A stretch of 64,000 nucleotides of DNA from Sedimentitalea sp041224545 (GCF_041224545.1 NZ_JBGFGP010000151.1:13379-77378); one strand, 5' to 3'. Numbered from the stretch's first letter, positions 35,545-44,796 are shown. Notes: generated by a model not told the origin, from the letters alone. Numbers and translations: made by a program.

Positions 35545-36390
35545 ATGGGTGCGCAAACCAATGTCGCGCCAGTCATCATCAAACGGAAAAAGGTTATTGC
35601 CGGCGGCGGCCATCACGGTGGTGCCTGGAAAGTCGCTTATGCCGACTTCGTAACGGCCATGATGGCCTTTTTCATGTTGATGTGGCTGTTGAATGCAACG
35701 ACGGAAAAGCAACGCAAAGGGTTGGCCGACTACTTTGCGCCGACGGTTCCGATCAACCGGATCTCCGGGGGCGGCGATGGTGCATTTGGCGGCACAAACA
35801 TGTTCTCGGAGAACGATCTGCCGCAGGACGGCACCGGCGCGACCAACCGCTATCCGGACGATGCACGACAATCACGGGGAACCGTCGGAGTCGCTGAAAT
35901 CGGCATCGACGCACTCGGTCAGAATGAGTTCAAGGTTATCGACGACGCGCTCAGCGGGCGTGGCGGCGAAAGCATGATCTCGGACGAGGCGCGCAAGCAC
36001 ATAGTGACTCGGGTCACAGACGAAGGTTTGATCATAGAGATTTTCGCGCTCGACGGTGTGCCTCTGTTCGAAGACGGCAGCGACCGACCAACCCAGGTGT
36101 TCCGCGACATCACCGGGATGGTCTCGCGCATCTCAGGGCTCGTGACGAATGGAATCGCGATCAACGGCCACATCAAGGCCCATCCCGTTGTTCTGGCCAA
36201 GAATCCGGTCTGGGAATTGTCCACCGCGCGCGCCGACCGCACCCGCACCCTGCTGCAAGCGGGAGGGACGGATGCCGAACGTCTTCAGCGGGTCACCGGC
36301 CATGCGGATCGAAAACCTGCGGTCAGCAACAGGATGGCGAACCGCAACAATCGGATCGAAGTGATCCTGCTGCGGAACGAGACGCGCTGA
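35545..36390 (+). CDS. motB: Flagellar motor stator protein MotB
   Basis: A 281-residue stator component. The short basic N-terminus leads to a single membrane helix (AYADFVTAMMAFFMLMWLL, ~33-51) with the proton-carrying Asp; the C-terminal half (~150-275) is an OmpA/MotB peptidoglycan-binding domain (ELSTARADRTRTLL, VTGHADRKP). The ATG at 35545 lies 9 bases after AAAGG; two GTG codons a few triplets upstream are alternatives. MotA is not in the window. First of a flagellar row motB-flgE-flgK-flgL-flgI. Confidence 0.9.
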   Translation: MGAQTNVAPVIIKRKKVIAGGGHHGGAWKVAYADFVTAMMAFFMLMWLLNATTEKQRKGLADYFAPTVPINRISGGGDGAFGGTNMFSENDLPQDGTGATNRYPDDARQSRGTVGVAEIGIDALGQNEFKVIDDALSGRGGESMISDEARKHIVTRVTDEGLIIEIFALDGVPLFEDGSDRPTQVFRDITGMVSRISGLVTNGIAINGHIKAHPVVLAKNPVWELSTARADRTRTLLQAGGTDAERLQRVTGHADRKPAVSNRMANRNNRIEVILLRNETR

Positions 36391-36407
36391 AGTAGAAGGC
36401 ATTTTAC

Positions 36408-36432
36408 CTGTTAGCGCGATGTTAAGCCGGCG
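36408..36432 (+). promoter_or_regulatory. CtrA-like element upstream of flgE
   Basis: CTGTTAGC, then TTAAG with seven bases between TTAG and TTAA, then CCGGCG. It aligns base for base over most of its length with the element before motB. A weaker related sequence (GTTAGCGCG) precedes flgK at 37791-37799. Confidence 0.55.
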
Positions 36433-36481
36433 CGCGTAGCTGTTGCCTTAGCAGAGATTGATGCAGCAGAAAGGCGCGCCA

Positions 36482-37783
36482 ATGACCATTTCTTCTTCGC
36501 TAAACGCGGGAATCGCCGGACTCTCCGCGAACTCGACCCGCCTGGCGTCGATTTCCGACAACATCGCGAATTCGTCCACCTATGGCTACAAGCGGGTGGA
36601 AACAGATTTCCATTCCATGGTCATCTCTTCGAGCGGCGGCTCCTATTCCGCCGGCGGCGTACGCGCCACGACGCAACGCATGATCAACGAACAGGGTCCG
36701 CTGGTCGCCACCTCCAATGCCACCGACCTCGCGGTGCGCGGTCGCGGCATGCTGCCGGTTGCCTCTTATGCCGACGTCAACAGCGGTGACGGCGATCAAA
36801 CGATGATGCTGACCACGACAGGCTCGTTCCGCGCCGACAAGCATGGATACCTGACCTCGGAGTCCGGGCTTGTCCTGCTCGGCTGGCCCGCCCTGCCGGA
36901 TGGTACGATCCCCAGCTATCCCCGCGACACGCCCAACGGTCTTGAGCCGGTGCGCCTGTTGGTGAACGAGGTAACCGGTGAACCGACCACCAGCATCGAC
37001 ATCAGCCTGAACCTGCCGGCAACCGATACAAGCGCCGATTCAGATGGCACAGCCCAGTCGGTTTCGATCGAGTATTACGACAACACGGGCACACCGGAAA
37101 GTATCCAGATCACGATGACCCCAACCGTACCCGCGACCGGGGATTCGAATGAATGGACCATGGTATTGCGTGATACCGCTTCCGGTAATGCGGTGATCGG
37201 CGAATATGTCCTGACCTTTGACGACTCGCGCGCCAATGGCGGCAGCCTCGCGACGGTCGCAACCGTTTCGGGCGGGGCATACGACCCGACGACGGGCAGC
37301 CTTGTCGTGAACGTCGATGGCGGCCCGATCGAAATTTCAATCGGCGGTCCCGGCCTCGAAGGCGGGCTTTCGCAATTGTCCGACACCTTCGCGCCCATCT
37401 CGATCGAAAAAGACGGTTTCCCAGTCGGCAACATGACCGGTGTCGAGGTGGACGCCAACGGCATCGTACGCGCCCATTTCGATAACGGTGCGGCCCGTAC
37501 CGTCTTCCAGATTCCGCTGGTGGATCTGCCGAACCCGAACGGGATGATGTCGCTCGATCAGCAAACCTACATGCCAACCCCGGATAGCGGTCTCTATTTC
37601 ATGTGGGATGCGGGTGACGGGCCAACAGGTGAAATCGTCTCCTTTGCACGCGAGGAATCGAAAACCGACGTGGCCAGCGAACTGACATCGATGATCCGCA
37701 CCCAGCGGGCCTATTCATCGAATGCCAAGGTGATCCAGACCGTCGACGAAATGCTTCAGGAAACCACGAATATCAAGCGCTGA
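36482..37783 (+). CDS. flgE: Flagellar hook protein FlgE
   Basis: A 433-residue axial protein that polymerises into the hook. The N-terminus has the rod/hook family signature (SSLNAGIAGLSANSTRLASISDNIANSSTYGYKR) and the C-terminus the matching coiled-coil end (SELTSMIRTQRAYSSNAKVIQTVDEML). It has no signal peptide, as it is exported by the flagellar type III apparatus. I used the ATG at 36482, which starts the conserved family N-terminus. Confidence 0.93.
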   Translation: MTISSSLNAGIAGLSANSTRLASISDNIANSSTYGYKRVETDFHSMVISSSGGSYSAGGVRATTQRMINEQGPLVATSNATDLAVRGRGMLPVASYADVNSGDGDQTMMLTTTGSFRADKHGYLTSESGLVLLGWPALPDGTIPSYPRDTPNGLEPVRLLVNEVTGEPTTSIDISLNLPATDTSADSDGTAQSVSIEYYDNTGTPESIQITMTPTVPATGDSNEWTMVLRDTASGNAVIGEYVLTFDDSRANGGSLATVATVSGGAYDPTTGSLVVNVDGGPIEISIGGPGLEGGLSQLSDTFAPISIEKDGFPVGNMTGVEVDANGIVRAHFDNGAARTVFQIPLVDLPNPNGMMSLDQQTYMPTPDSGLYFMWDAGDGPTGEIVSFAREESKTDVASELTSMIRTQRAYSSNAKVIQTVDEMLQETTNIKR

Positions 37784-37830
37784 CCGACAGGTTAGCGCGC
37801 AACTGAAGCACAAGAACAGGAGCCGCAGAC

Positions 37831-39270
37831 ATGAGCTTATCATCGGCGCTGAACAGTGCGCTGTCCGGCCTGACCGCCGCCAGCCGCGCTTCGGGCATCG
37901 TCTCTGACAACCTGGCAAACGTGATGACGCCGGGCTACGCGCGAAGATCGCTCGAACTCGCCTCTGCCTCGACGACCGGGCCCGGAGTAAAGATCGTCGG
38001 CGTTCATCGGCAGAGCGATCCCGTCGTCCTTTCGGATCGCCGCAGCGCCGATGCCGAGCACGGGAACGCCCGGGTCCTGTCCGATTTCTACAGCAGGTTC
38101 GAAGCCCTGATAGGTACGGGCACCGATACCGGTTCGCTGAGCTCCCGGCTCGCCAGGTTCGAGACCAGCCTGATCACGGCGACCAGTGGCCCGGAGTCGA
38201 CCCAGCGGCTGGATGCAGTGGCCTATGCGGCAAAGGATCTCGCGACCGCCATCAATGACGCGGCCGAAGGCCTGCGAACCATGCGATCACAGTCAGATGC
38301 CGCGATCGGCATACAGGTCGCAAAGCTCAACCAGTCGCTGGAGAACGTGCAAAAGCTCAACACGCGCATCACCTCGACGCTGTCCTCGGGCGGCGATGTC
38401 TCTGCTCTGCAGGACCAGCGTCAGACCCTCGTCGACGAAATCAACACGATTGTTCCGGTCAACGTGGTCGAACGTGACTATGGACAAATCGCGCTCTACA
38501 CAGGTGGCGGCGCGATCCTCATCGACGGCTCGGCGGCGGAACTCGGTTTTGTCGCCGCCGGCGATACAGTTCCGGAAATGACACTGGCCGGCGGTGGCCT
38601 CTCGGGCCTCACGATCAACGGCATCGACGTCAGCGAGCGCGCCATCGACGGCGGAACGCTCGCGGCGCATTTCAAAATCAGGGATGAGGCGGCTGTCACC
38701 GCGCAAAGCGAACTCGACGCCCTGGCCCGTGACCTGATCGAACGGTTCGAAACCGCCGGGCTTGATCCCACCGCCGCTGCCGGCGATCCCGGCCTCTTCA
38801 CCGATTCCGGCGCAACATTCGACCCGACGCGTGACATCGGCCTCGCCAACAGAATTGCCTTGAACGACATTGTCGATCCTGCCGAAGGCGGCGAAAGCTG
38901 GCGCCTGCGCGCGGGACTCGGCGCCGCCGATCCCGGCGAAAGTGGCGAGGCGCGCCAGCTGCGGGCCTTCGCCGATATACTGCAAGCGGGGCGTGCCACC
39001 GCTACTCCGGTCTTTGGAACAGGTCTCGCTAGCGCGGCGGACATAGCGTCCGACCTCACGTCCCGCGCTGCCCAGAACAGCGACCTTGCTGACGGCAGGC
39101 TGACCTTTGCGGCGGCGAACCAGACGGAAATGACCCGCGTCGAAGCCGCACGGGGCGTCGATACAGATGCCGAATTGCAGCAATTGATGATCGTCGAACA
39201 GGCCTACGCCGCAAATGCGCGGATGATCCAGGCGATCGACGAAATGATGGAAACGCTTCTGAGGCTCTGA
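37831..39270 (+). CDS. flgK: Flagellar hook-filament junction protein FlgK (HAP1)
   Basis: A 479-residue axial protein, the first hook-filament junction layer. The N-terminus (MSLSSALNSALSGLTAASRASGIVSDNLANV) and C-terminus (LMIVEQAYAANARMIQAIDEMMETLLRL) carry the heptad-repeat signatures of flagellar rod/hook proteins; the middle is variable. Four bases separate it from flgL, so they are co-transcribed. Confidence 0.93.
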   Translation: MSLSSALNSALSGLTAASRASGIVSDNLANVMTPGYARRSLELASASTTGPGVKIVGVHRQSDPVVLSDRRSADAEHGNARVLSDFYSRFEALIGTGTDTGSLSSRLARFETSLITATSGPESTQRLDAVAYAAKDLATAINDAAEGLRTMRSQSDAAIGIQVAKLNQSLENVQKLNTRITSTLSSGGDVSALQDQRQTLVDEINTIVPVNVVERDYGQIALYTGGGAILIDGSAAELGFVAAGDTVPEMTLAGGGLSGLTINGIDVSERAIDGGTLAAHFKIRDEAAVTAQSELDALARDLIERFETAGLDPTAAAGDPGLFTDSGATFDPTRDIGLANRIALNDIVDPAEGGESWRLRAGLGAADPGESGEARQLRAFADILQAGRATATPVFGTGLASAADIASDLTSRAAQNSDLADGRLTFAAANQTEMTRVEAARGVDTDAELQQLMIVEQAYAANARMIQAIDEMMETLLRL

Positions 39271-39273
39271 CAC

Positions 39274-40281
39274 ATGAACATGACATCTATCGGCGATCTG
39301 GCAAACTCGATCCTGTTGCGCCAGCGCAGCGCCCAACTCAACCAGGAAATATCGACGCTGACCCAGGAGTTGAGTTCGGGTCAGGTCGCTGACGTATCCC
39401 GCCGATTGGGCAGCGACTATTCCTATCTCACCGATATCGACCGAAACCTCGCACGGCTCGATGGCTATAACATATCCGCGAGCGAGGCGGCGATGTTCGC
39501 GGGTGCGGCCCAGACCAGCCTCGAACGGCTTCAGGATCTGACCGCATCACTCAGCGATTCCCTGATCATGTTCGATGAGGCCAGCAGCGGGGAATTGCGG
39601 AGCCACATGTCCGAGAAGGCCGAGGACGATCTGGCATCGGCGATTTCGGCTCTCAACGCATCGGTCGGTGGCCGCAGCCTGTTCGGCGGGACGGCAACCG
39701 ACCGGCCTCCGCTCGGTTCGGCGGACAGGCTCATGTCGGAATTGAGAACCCTGGTGACGGGGCTGACCGGTTCCGCGGATATCGAAACTGCGGTCGATAA
39801 CTGGTTTGCGGATCCAACAGGCTACGAAACCGTCATGTACGAAGGCGCGCAGGACGTTCTGGCCCCGATCCCGATCGGCGCGGGCGAAGAGGTGTCGCTA
39901 AGCCTCACAGCCCGCGATTCCGCCATTCGCGAAACGCTACGTGACATGGCGGTCGCGGCACTGGCGGCCGATCCGGGGCTGGGGCTGGATCGCGCGGTGC
40001 AGGACGATCTGTTTCGCTCGGCCGGTGCCGGCATGCTGACCGGGCAGGACGCGCTCACCGGCATTCGCGCCGATCTCGGGTTTGCCGAGGCACGTATCGA
40101 GGAAATCTCGACGCGCAATATCACCGCCCGCACCAGCCTGGAATTCAGCCGGGCGGCCCTGCTCGAGGCTGACCCGTTCGACACCGCGACCCGCCTGGAA
40201 GAAGCACAGTTCCAGCTTGAGAGCCTTTATACGGTGACCGTCCGCTCGGCCAACCTGTCGCTGCTGAACTTCCTGTCATGA
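39274..40281 (+). CDS. flgL: Flagellar hook-filament junction protein FlgL (HAP3)
   Basis: A 335-residue flagellin-like junction protein that seats between FlgK and the filament. The flagellin-type N-terminus (SIGDLANSILLRQRSAQLNQEISTLTQELSSGQ) and C-terminus (RLEEAQFQLESLYTVTVRSANLSLLNFL) are present. Its stop overlaps the flgI start by four bases. Confidence 0.9.
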   Translation: MNMTSIGDLANSILLRQRSAQLNQEISTLTQELSSGQVADVSRRLGSDYSYLTDIDRNLARLDGYNISASEAAMFAGAAQTSLERLQDLTASLSDSLIMFDEASSGELRSHMSEKAEDDLASAISALNASVGGRSLFGGTATDRPPLGSADRLMSELRTLVTGLTGSADIETAVDNWFADPTGYETVMYEGAQDVLAPIPIGAGEEVSLSLTARDSAIRETLRDMAVAALAADPGLGLDRAVQDDLFRSAGAGMLTGQDALTGIRADLGFAEARIEEISTRNITARTSLEFSRAALLEADPFDTATRLEEAQFQLESLYTVTVRSANLSLLNFLS

Positions 40282-41378
40282 TGATGTTTCGTGTTCTCAT
40301 TCTGTGCCTGTTGCTGCCGGTAATGGCGCATGCCAATGCCATCCGGCTCAAGGATCTGGTCGAATTTGACGGGGTACGCGGCAACGATCTCGTCGGGTAT
40401 GGCCTCGTCGTAGGTTTGAACGGGACCGGCGACGGGCTGCGCAACTCTCCTTTTACCGAAGAGATCATGGCCAACATATTGGAGCGCCTTGGCGTCAACG
40501 TGACCGGCGAACAACTCCGCCCCAAGAACGTCGCTGCGGTCATCGTGACCGCCAGCCTGCCGCCGTTCGCCCGAGTCGGGGGACAGATCGACGTGATGGT
40601 GTCCGCCATCGGCGACTCTGACAGCCTCTTGGGCGGCACGCTGATCATGACGCCGCTGAACGCGGCGGATGGCCAGATCTATGCGGTCGCTCAGGGCACC
40701 ATTCTCGCGGGCGGCGCGGTCGCAGAAGGCGACGCGGCATCGGTCACGCAGGGCGTGCCGACGGCCGGTGTCATCCCGGCGGGCGCGCGGGTCGAGCGTG
40801 AGATCGATTTCGACCTGTCCTCGCTCGCCAACATGCGGCTGGCCCTGAGAGAGCCCGATTTCACCACCGCAGGCCGCATCGAAAACGCGATCAACCGCGA
40901 ATTTCGACGTGCGGTGGCGGTGATGCGGGATTCCGGCACCGTCGAACTGGATATTGCGGCCACCCGCATGTCATCGACGGCCCACGCCATTGGACGGATC
41001 GAGAACATACTTGTGGAACCGCAGCTTAAGGCGCGTGTTGTTGTCGATCAGCGATCCGGCACCATCGTCATGGGAAGCGACGTACGTCTGTCCCGCGTTG
41101 CGGTTTCGCAAGGCAACCTGACCCTGCGCATCGAAGAGACACCTGCCGTCGTGCAGCCCAACCCATTTGCCGATGGCGCAACCGTCGTGGTTCCGCGTAC
41201 GAACGCCGCCATCGAGGACGACGATGGAGTTGCCCTTGCCGAGGTGCCTGAGGGAACCTCGCTATCCGAGGTCGTGGCCGGCCTGAACGCGCTTGGTGTA
41301 TCGCCGCGCGACATGATCGATATTCTCAAAAGCCTGAAGGCCGCCGGAGCCTTGCACGCCGAATTTGTCGTCCGCTAG
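40278..41378 (+). CDS. flgI: Flagellar P-ring protein FlgI
   Basis: A 366-residue periplasmic protein that forms the P ring in the peptidoglycan layer. The signal peptide (~1-20, cleavage after AHA) is followed by the conserved start IRLKDLVEFDGVRGNDLVGYGLVVGLNGTGDG; later come ARVGGQIDVMVSAIGDS and the C-terminal LNALGVSPRDMIDILKSLKAAGALHAE. Last gene of the flagellar row here; no flgA or flgH is adjacent, so the rest of the regulon lies elsewhere. Confidence 0.95.
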   Translation: MMMFRVLILCLLLPVMAHANAIRLKDLVEFDGVRGNDLVGYGLVVGLNGTGDGLRNSPFTEEIMANILERLGVNVTGEQLRPKNVAAVIVTASLPPFARVGGQIDVMVSAIGDSDSLLGGTLIMTPLNAADGQIYAVAQGTILAGGAVAEGDAASVTQGVPTAGVIPAGARVEREIDFDLSSLANMRLALREPDFTTAGRIENAINREFRRAVAVMRDSGTVELDIAATRMSSTAHAIGRIENILVEPQLKARVVVDQRSGTIVMGSDVRLSRVAVSQGNLTLRIEETPAVVQPNPFADGATVVVPRTNAAIEDDDGVALAEVPEGTSLSEVVAGLNALGVSPRDMIDILKSLKAAGALHAEFVVR

Positions 41379-41604
41379 GATAAGAGGCCGTAAGCCGTAA
41401 GGCCACACAGCTGGTTGCGAAACCGGTTATGGTAATTTCCGACGCCGCACCGGCCCTGCTTTCACCTGTTGCAGGATCGGCACGACCGATACCTGAGTTG
41501 GTGAGAACGTCACGCAGACTTGAAAAAGGCTCTCGATCCACCGAGAATGCGTCGAAAAATCCCATTTGGGGCGAAGCAGACGCACCTTTCAGAGAAAGCC
41601 TGAC

Positions 41605-42204
41605 ATGCAACGGTTCATCGCACTTATCGTATCTTTGGTGGTTATGCCACTTTTCGCGTCTCAGGCATTGGCGCAGAGCTCATACAAGATCAAATCCGGC
41701 GACGTCTTGCGCATCGAGGTACTGGAAGATTCGAGCCTGAACGGCGAGAGCATCGTTCTGCCCGATGGTCGCGCCTCGGTTCCGCTGGTCGGAACGGTGC
41801 CGGTCAGGGGGCGCAGCGTTGATGAGGTGCGCAACGACCTCGTGGCACGGCTGCGCCCGAATTTCGCCTCCGATCCGACCGTCTATGTATCGCTGTCAAG
41901 CGTCGCAACCGACGAACCCGAGGACGATACGCTGACGATCTACATGCTTGGCGAGGTGACGACACCGGGGACAATCGAAGTGGAGCGCGGCACCACCTTT
42001 TTGCAGGCGCTTGCGCAAGGCGGCGGTGTCACGCGATTTGGCGCAACCAAACGTCTGCAACTGCGCCGCCCCGGCGCAAATGGACAGATGCAGGTCTATA
42101 CATTCAACGTAAAAGCGATCATGGATGGCAAATCCAGCGTGAACACCCCGGTGCTGAGAGAAGGCGATATCATCATCGTGCCGCAACGCCGGTTGTTTGA
42201 ATAA
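41605..42204 (+). CDS. Polysaccharide export (Wza/OtnA-like) periplasmic protein
   Basis: A 199-residue exported protein. The signal peptide (~1-24, cleavage after ALA) is followed by a polysaccharide export domain (YKIKSGDVLRIEVLEDSSLNGESIVLPDGRASVPLVGTV) and one SLBB-like beta-grasp segment (~110-190, YMLGEVTTPGTIEV ... LREGDIIIVPQRR). It lacks a lipobox Cys and is shorter than Wza, matching the minimal outer-membrane export proteins of exopolysaccharide loci. The ATG at 41605 follows AGAGAAAG. A beta-barrel gene follows after 20 bases. Confidence 0.85.
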   Translation: MQRFIALIVSLVVMPLFASQALAQSSYKIKSGDVLRIEVLEDSSLNGESIVLPDGRASVPLVGTVPVRGRSVDEVRNDLVARLRPNFASDPTVYVSLSSVATDEPEDDTLTIYMLGEVTTPGTIEVERGTTFLQALAQGGGVTRFGATKRLQLRRPGANGQMQVYTFNVKAIMDGKSSVNTPVLREGDIIIVPQRRLFE

Positions 42205-42224
42205 GAAACCCGTCAGAGGGAGCC

Positions 42225-43640
42225 GTGGTGAACAACCGTCTGATCCGAAGCGCCGCAATAGGCGGTCTCGCAGCATTGGCTGTGACCCCCGCCGTGTCGC
42301 AGGACGAGGAAGAATACGATAGCTTTCGCCAACGCTTGCGGATCGAGCAGAATTTCGTCGGTGGCGACAACCTCGGTCTTGAGAACCCGAGCGAAGGACG
42401 CACAGCGCTTGCAACGACGCGGCTGAGCTACGGCCTGCAAAGCGAAACCGACATCCAGCAACTGTCTCTCGCGATTGGGGCCGGGCTTCGCTTTGGCAAT
42501 ATTGCTGACGGCAACACCATGCGGACCGGTTTCGTCGATCCGCTGATCGCCCTGCGCTACAATCGCGAGGGTGCAAACGCCCTCCTCGCGTTGGATGCGG
42601 ATTACCAGCAAACCGACATTTCACTGGTCCAACCGCTCTGGACCTTTCTGGATTCCGACGGTGTCGTCACACCACCCGCGGATTTTTCCGACATACGCGG
42701 TTCGGGCGAGCGGCGCGCCTACAATATAGGCGCAAGGCTGGAAACCGGGCTGACCGACCCCTTCGGCTTGCGTCTGAGGGCCCGCACCAGCGGAACCAAC
42801 TATATTGACGCAACCGATGATGAGCTGGCCGATTATGACAACACCAGCCTGGGCCTTACGGCACTGTTCCGGCTCAATCCGGTGACAACCGCGACCCTAG
42901 ATATGTCGTATCTGAAGTATTCCAGCGCCGACGCAACCGATACGGATCGCGAAACCCGTACCGTTCAGGCCGGCTTCATCCGGGAATTGTCGAGCATCGC
43001 GACCCTGACTTTCAGCGCCGGATACTCTACCGTCGACAGCACCCTCACCGACCCGTTGACCGGTGTGCGCTCGACCGAGCGGTCCGAAGGCCCGAGCGGT
43101 GGCATCGATTATGATGCAGAGATGCCCAACGGGACATTCAATGCTGGTTTTGATGTGTATCAGAACCAGGACGGCCAGCGCGGAACATTTCTTGTGACCC
43201 GCGCCCTGGAATTGCCCAGAGGCAGCTTTTCGGGCAATCTGGGCGTGACCCAGCTCGAAGGCGCCGATCCGGAAATCATCGGTGGCTTCAACTGGATTTA
43301 CAACATGCCGTCCAGCAGCTTTAGGCTGTTCTTCGATCGTACTGTCTATACCGACAGCAGCGATGAAGACCGTCTGACCAATCTCCTGGTTGCCGGATAC
43401 AGCCACGAGATCAACCAGGTTTCGAGCCTGTCACTGGATCTCTCGCTCTCCTATACCGAGGCGTCTGCCGACGAAGAATCGTCCGAGCGCGGCACGTTGG
43501 TCCTCGCTTATAACCGCGAACTGAACGAATACTGGAGCTTCAATACCGGGGTCGCCTTTCGCTCACTTCAGGACGAAGCCATCGGCGAAGCGGATGCCAC
43601 CGCGGTCTTCTTCGGAATCGGGCGCAATTTCGATTTTTGA
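42225..43640 (+). CDS. Outer-membrane beta-barrel protein linked to polysaccharide export
   Basis: A 471-residue exported protein starting with GTG (42225, or the adjacent GTG at 42228) after AGAGGGAG. The signal peptide ends near AVSQDEE. The rest consists of alternating amphipathic strands with aromatic girdles, such as the repeated LSYG / LDADY / LDMSYLKY / LSLDLSLSYTEA pattern, ending in Phe (RNFDF), typical of an outer-membrane barrel. Proximity to the export gene suggests it forms or supports the outer-membrane polysaccharide channel. No glycosyltransferases are seen nearby. Confidence 0.75.
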   Translation: MVNNRLIRSAAIGGLAALAVTPAVSQDEEEYDSFRQRLRIEQNFVGGDNLGLENPSEGRTALATTRLSYGLQSETDIQQLSLAIGAGLRFGNIADGNTMRTGFVDPLIALRYNREGANALLALDADYQQTDISLVQPLWTFLDSDGVVTPPADFSDIRGSGERRAYNIGARLETGLTDPFGLRLRARTSGTNYIDATDDELADYDNTSLGLTALFRLNPVTTATLDMSYLKYSSADATDTDRETRTVQAGFIRELSSIATLTFSAGYSTVDSTLTDPLTGVRSTERSEGPSGGIDYDAEMPNGTFNAGFDVYQNQDGQRGTFLVTRALELPRGSFSGNLGVTQLEGADPEIIGGFNWIYNMPSSSFRLFFDRTVYTDSSDEDRLTNLLVAGYSHEINQVSSLSLDLSLSYTEASADEESSERGTLVLAYNRELNEYWSFNTGVAFRSLQDEAIGEADATAVFFGIGRNFDF

Positions 43641-43641
43641 C

Positions 43642-43665
43642 TTCAGGATCTGAAAATTTCCTGAA
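43642..43665. terminator. Hairpin between convergent beta-barrel and hpaR genes
   Basis: Perfect 7-bp inverted repeat TTCAGGA / TCCTGAA with a ten-base loop, in the 31-base space between the convergent stops at 43640 and 43672. It may serve both genes; U tracts are weak. Confidence 0.45.
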
Positions 43666-43671
43666 TGCACG

Positions 43672-44121
43672 TCAATCGGGGGCGCGCTTGGCGTCCGCGG
43701 CCTCCACCGCATTCAGCAGATCCAGCAATGCCTCATATCGCTCGGCACCGATTTGCGCCTTCGTCTGTTCCAGAACCGCAAGGCTGGCCGGAAGATGCGC
43801 CTCAATCAGCGCCTCGCCCGCCTCGGATATCTGAATGATCTGCTTGCGCTTGTCATCATCGTCCGGGCGCCGCGTTATCAACCCCTTGTCAGCGAGCTTT
43901 TGCAGAATACGGGTCAGACTGGGGAGCAACAGGCAAGCCAGTTCCGCAATTCGGGTCGGCTCCATCGGCCCGTCTTCGTCCAATACGCGCAATACGCGCC
44001 ATTGCTGCTCGGTCAGACCCACACCCGACAGCATGTCACGGATCGGGCCCATGACCCGCTCTCGGGCACGCAACAGTGCTATGGGAAGGGAACGCGATGT
44101 TTTGGGATGATGCGATGTCAT
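43672..44121 (-). CDS. hpaR: MarR-family regulator of homoprotocatechuate degradation (HpaR)
   Basis: A 149-residue MarR-type winged-helix protein (MEPTRIAELACLLLPSLTRILQKLADKGLITRRPDDDDKR). The N-terminal SLPIALLRARERVMGPIRDML and GLTEQQWRVLRVL segments match the HpaR subgroup, which represses 3,4-dihydroxyphenylacetate genes until the aromatic acid binds. It diverges from hpaF; the shared promoter holds a TTAA-type palindrome. Confidence 0.9.
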   Translation of the reverse strand: MTSHHPKTSRSLPIALLRARERVMGPIRDMLSGVGLTEQQWRVLRVLDEDGPMEPTRIAELACLLLPSLTRILQKLADKGLITRRPDDDDKRKQIIQISEAGEALIEAHLPASLAVLEQTKAQIGAERYEALLDLLNAVEAADAKRAPD

Positions 44122-44180
44122 CTGGATGTTTTGCCCTTCAATGAAGCCAAGCGCAATCCAAGACTACGTGAGGCTGTCCC

Positions 44181-44208
44181 TTGACACAGCAATCAGTTTA
44201 CTTAATAT
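44181..44208 (+). promoter_or_regulatory. Sigma-70-type promoter of the hpaF operon
   Basis: TTGACA (44181-44186), 16 bases, TAATAT (44203-44208): an exact consensus -35 and a near-consensus -10. It is the best housekeeping promoter seen in the window. The expected start point is about 44215, giving a short leader to the hpaF ATG at 44248. Confidence 0.7.
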
Positions 44209-44213
44209 GTTAA
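44202..44213. promoter_or_regulatory. Candidate HpaR operator over the hpaF -10 box
   Basis: TTAA-TATG-TTAA, an imperfect 12-bp palindrome typical in form of MarR-family sites, lying on the -10 box and likely start point of the hpaF promoter. Binding there would block transcription directly. Confidence 0.55.
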
Positions 44214-44247
44214 TAAATTGCAAGAGTGCGGACACAGAAGGACGTCC

Positions 44248-44670
44248 ATGCCACATCTGATGATCGACTATTCGGCAAACATGGAAGACCGCATGGACAT
44301 GGCTGCGTTTTGCGACATGCTGCGCCGCGCGGCAATCGACACCGGCGTCCTGCCCATGCCGGGCGTGCGGGTGCGAGCCTTTCGCGCCGATCACGTTTCA
44401 ATTGCGGATGGTGCCGCGCATCACGGATATATCGACATATCGGTGCGCCTGCGCGGCGGGCGTGATCTGGAAACGCGCAAGGCGGCGACCAAAATGATCT
44501 TTGACGCAGCCAGACGTTTTCTGGAGCCGGTTCTGGAACAGTACCCCGTGGCGCTGTCGCTTGAAATGCGAGAAATCGACCCTGCGCTTTCACCCAAATG
44601 TGGCACAATTCGCGACCATCTTCCATCGGCCGACCCGGTGCAAACACTGGTCCCGGAGCAGCCCCGATAG
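44248..44670 (+). CDS. hpaF: 5-carboxymethyl-2-hydroxymuconate isomerase (CHMI)
   Basis: A 140-residue small isomerase of the tautomerase superfamily. In homoprotocatechuate breakdown it isomerises 5-carboxymethyl-2-hydroxymuconate before decarboxylation. The start MPHLMIDYS keeps the N-terminal Pro (after Met removal) that is the catalytic base in this family; a longer frame upstream would bury it. AGAAGGACG precedes the ATG. Conserved DVSVRLRGGRDLETRK-like and LSLEMREIDPALSPK segments support the call. Confidence 0.9.
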   Translation: MPHLMIDYSANMEDRMDMAAFCDMLRRAAIDTGVLPMPGVRVRAFRADHVSIADGAAHHGYIDISVRLRGGRDLETRKAATKMIFDAARRFLEPVLEQYPVALSLEMREIDPALSPKCGTIRDHLPSADPVQTLVPEQPR

Positions 44671-44796
44671 AGAACCGCCCGCGCACAACGGCAGATACGA
44701 CCTTCACAGGATATTTCATGCGACTCACTCCGCCCCGAAATCATGGCGACACGCCAGAAGCCGAAAATCGATCGACACTCATCAGGCGCGCGCATC

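Noticed and set aside
41429..41740. 103-codon + strand frame in the flgI-polysaccharide export gap
   Set aside because: It runs into the export gene in another frame, has no ribosome site and no domain.
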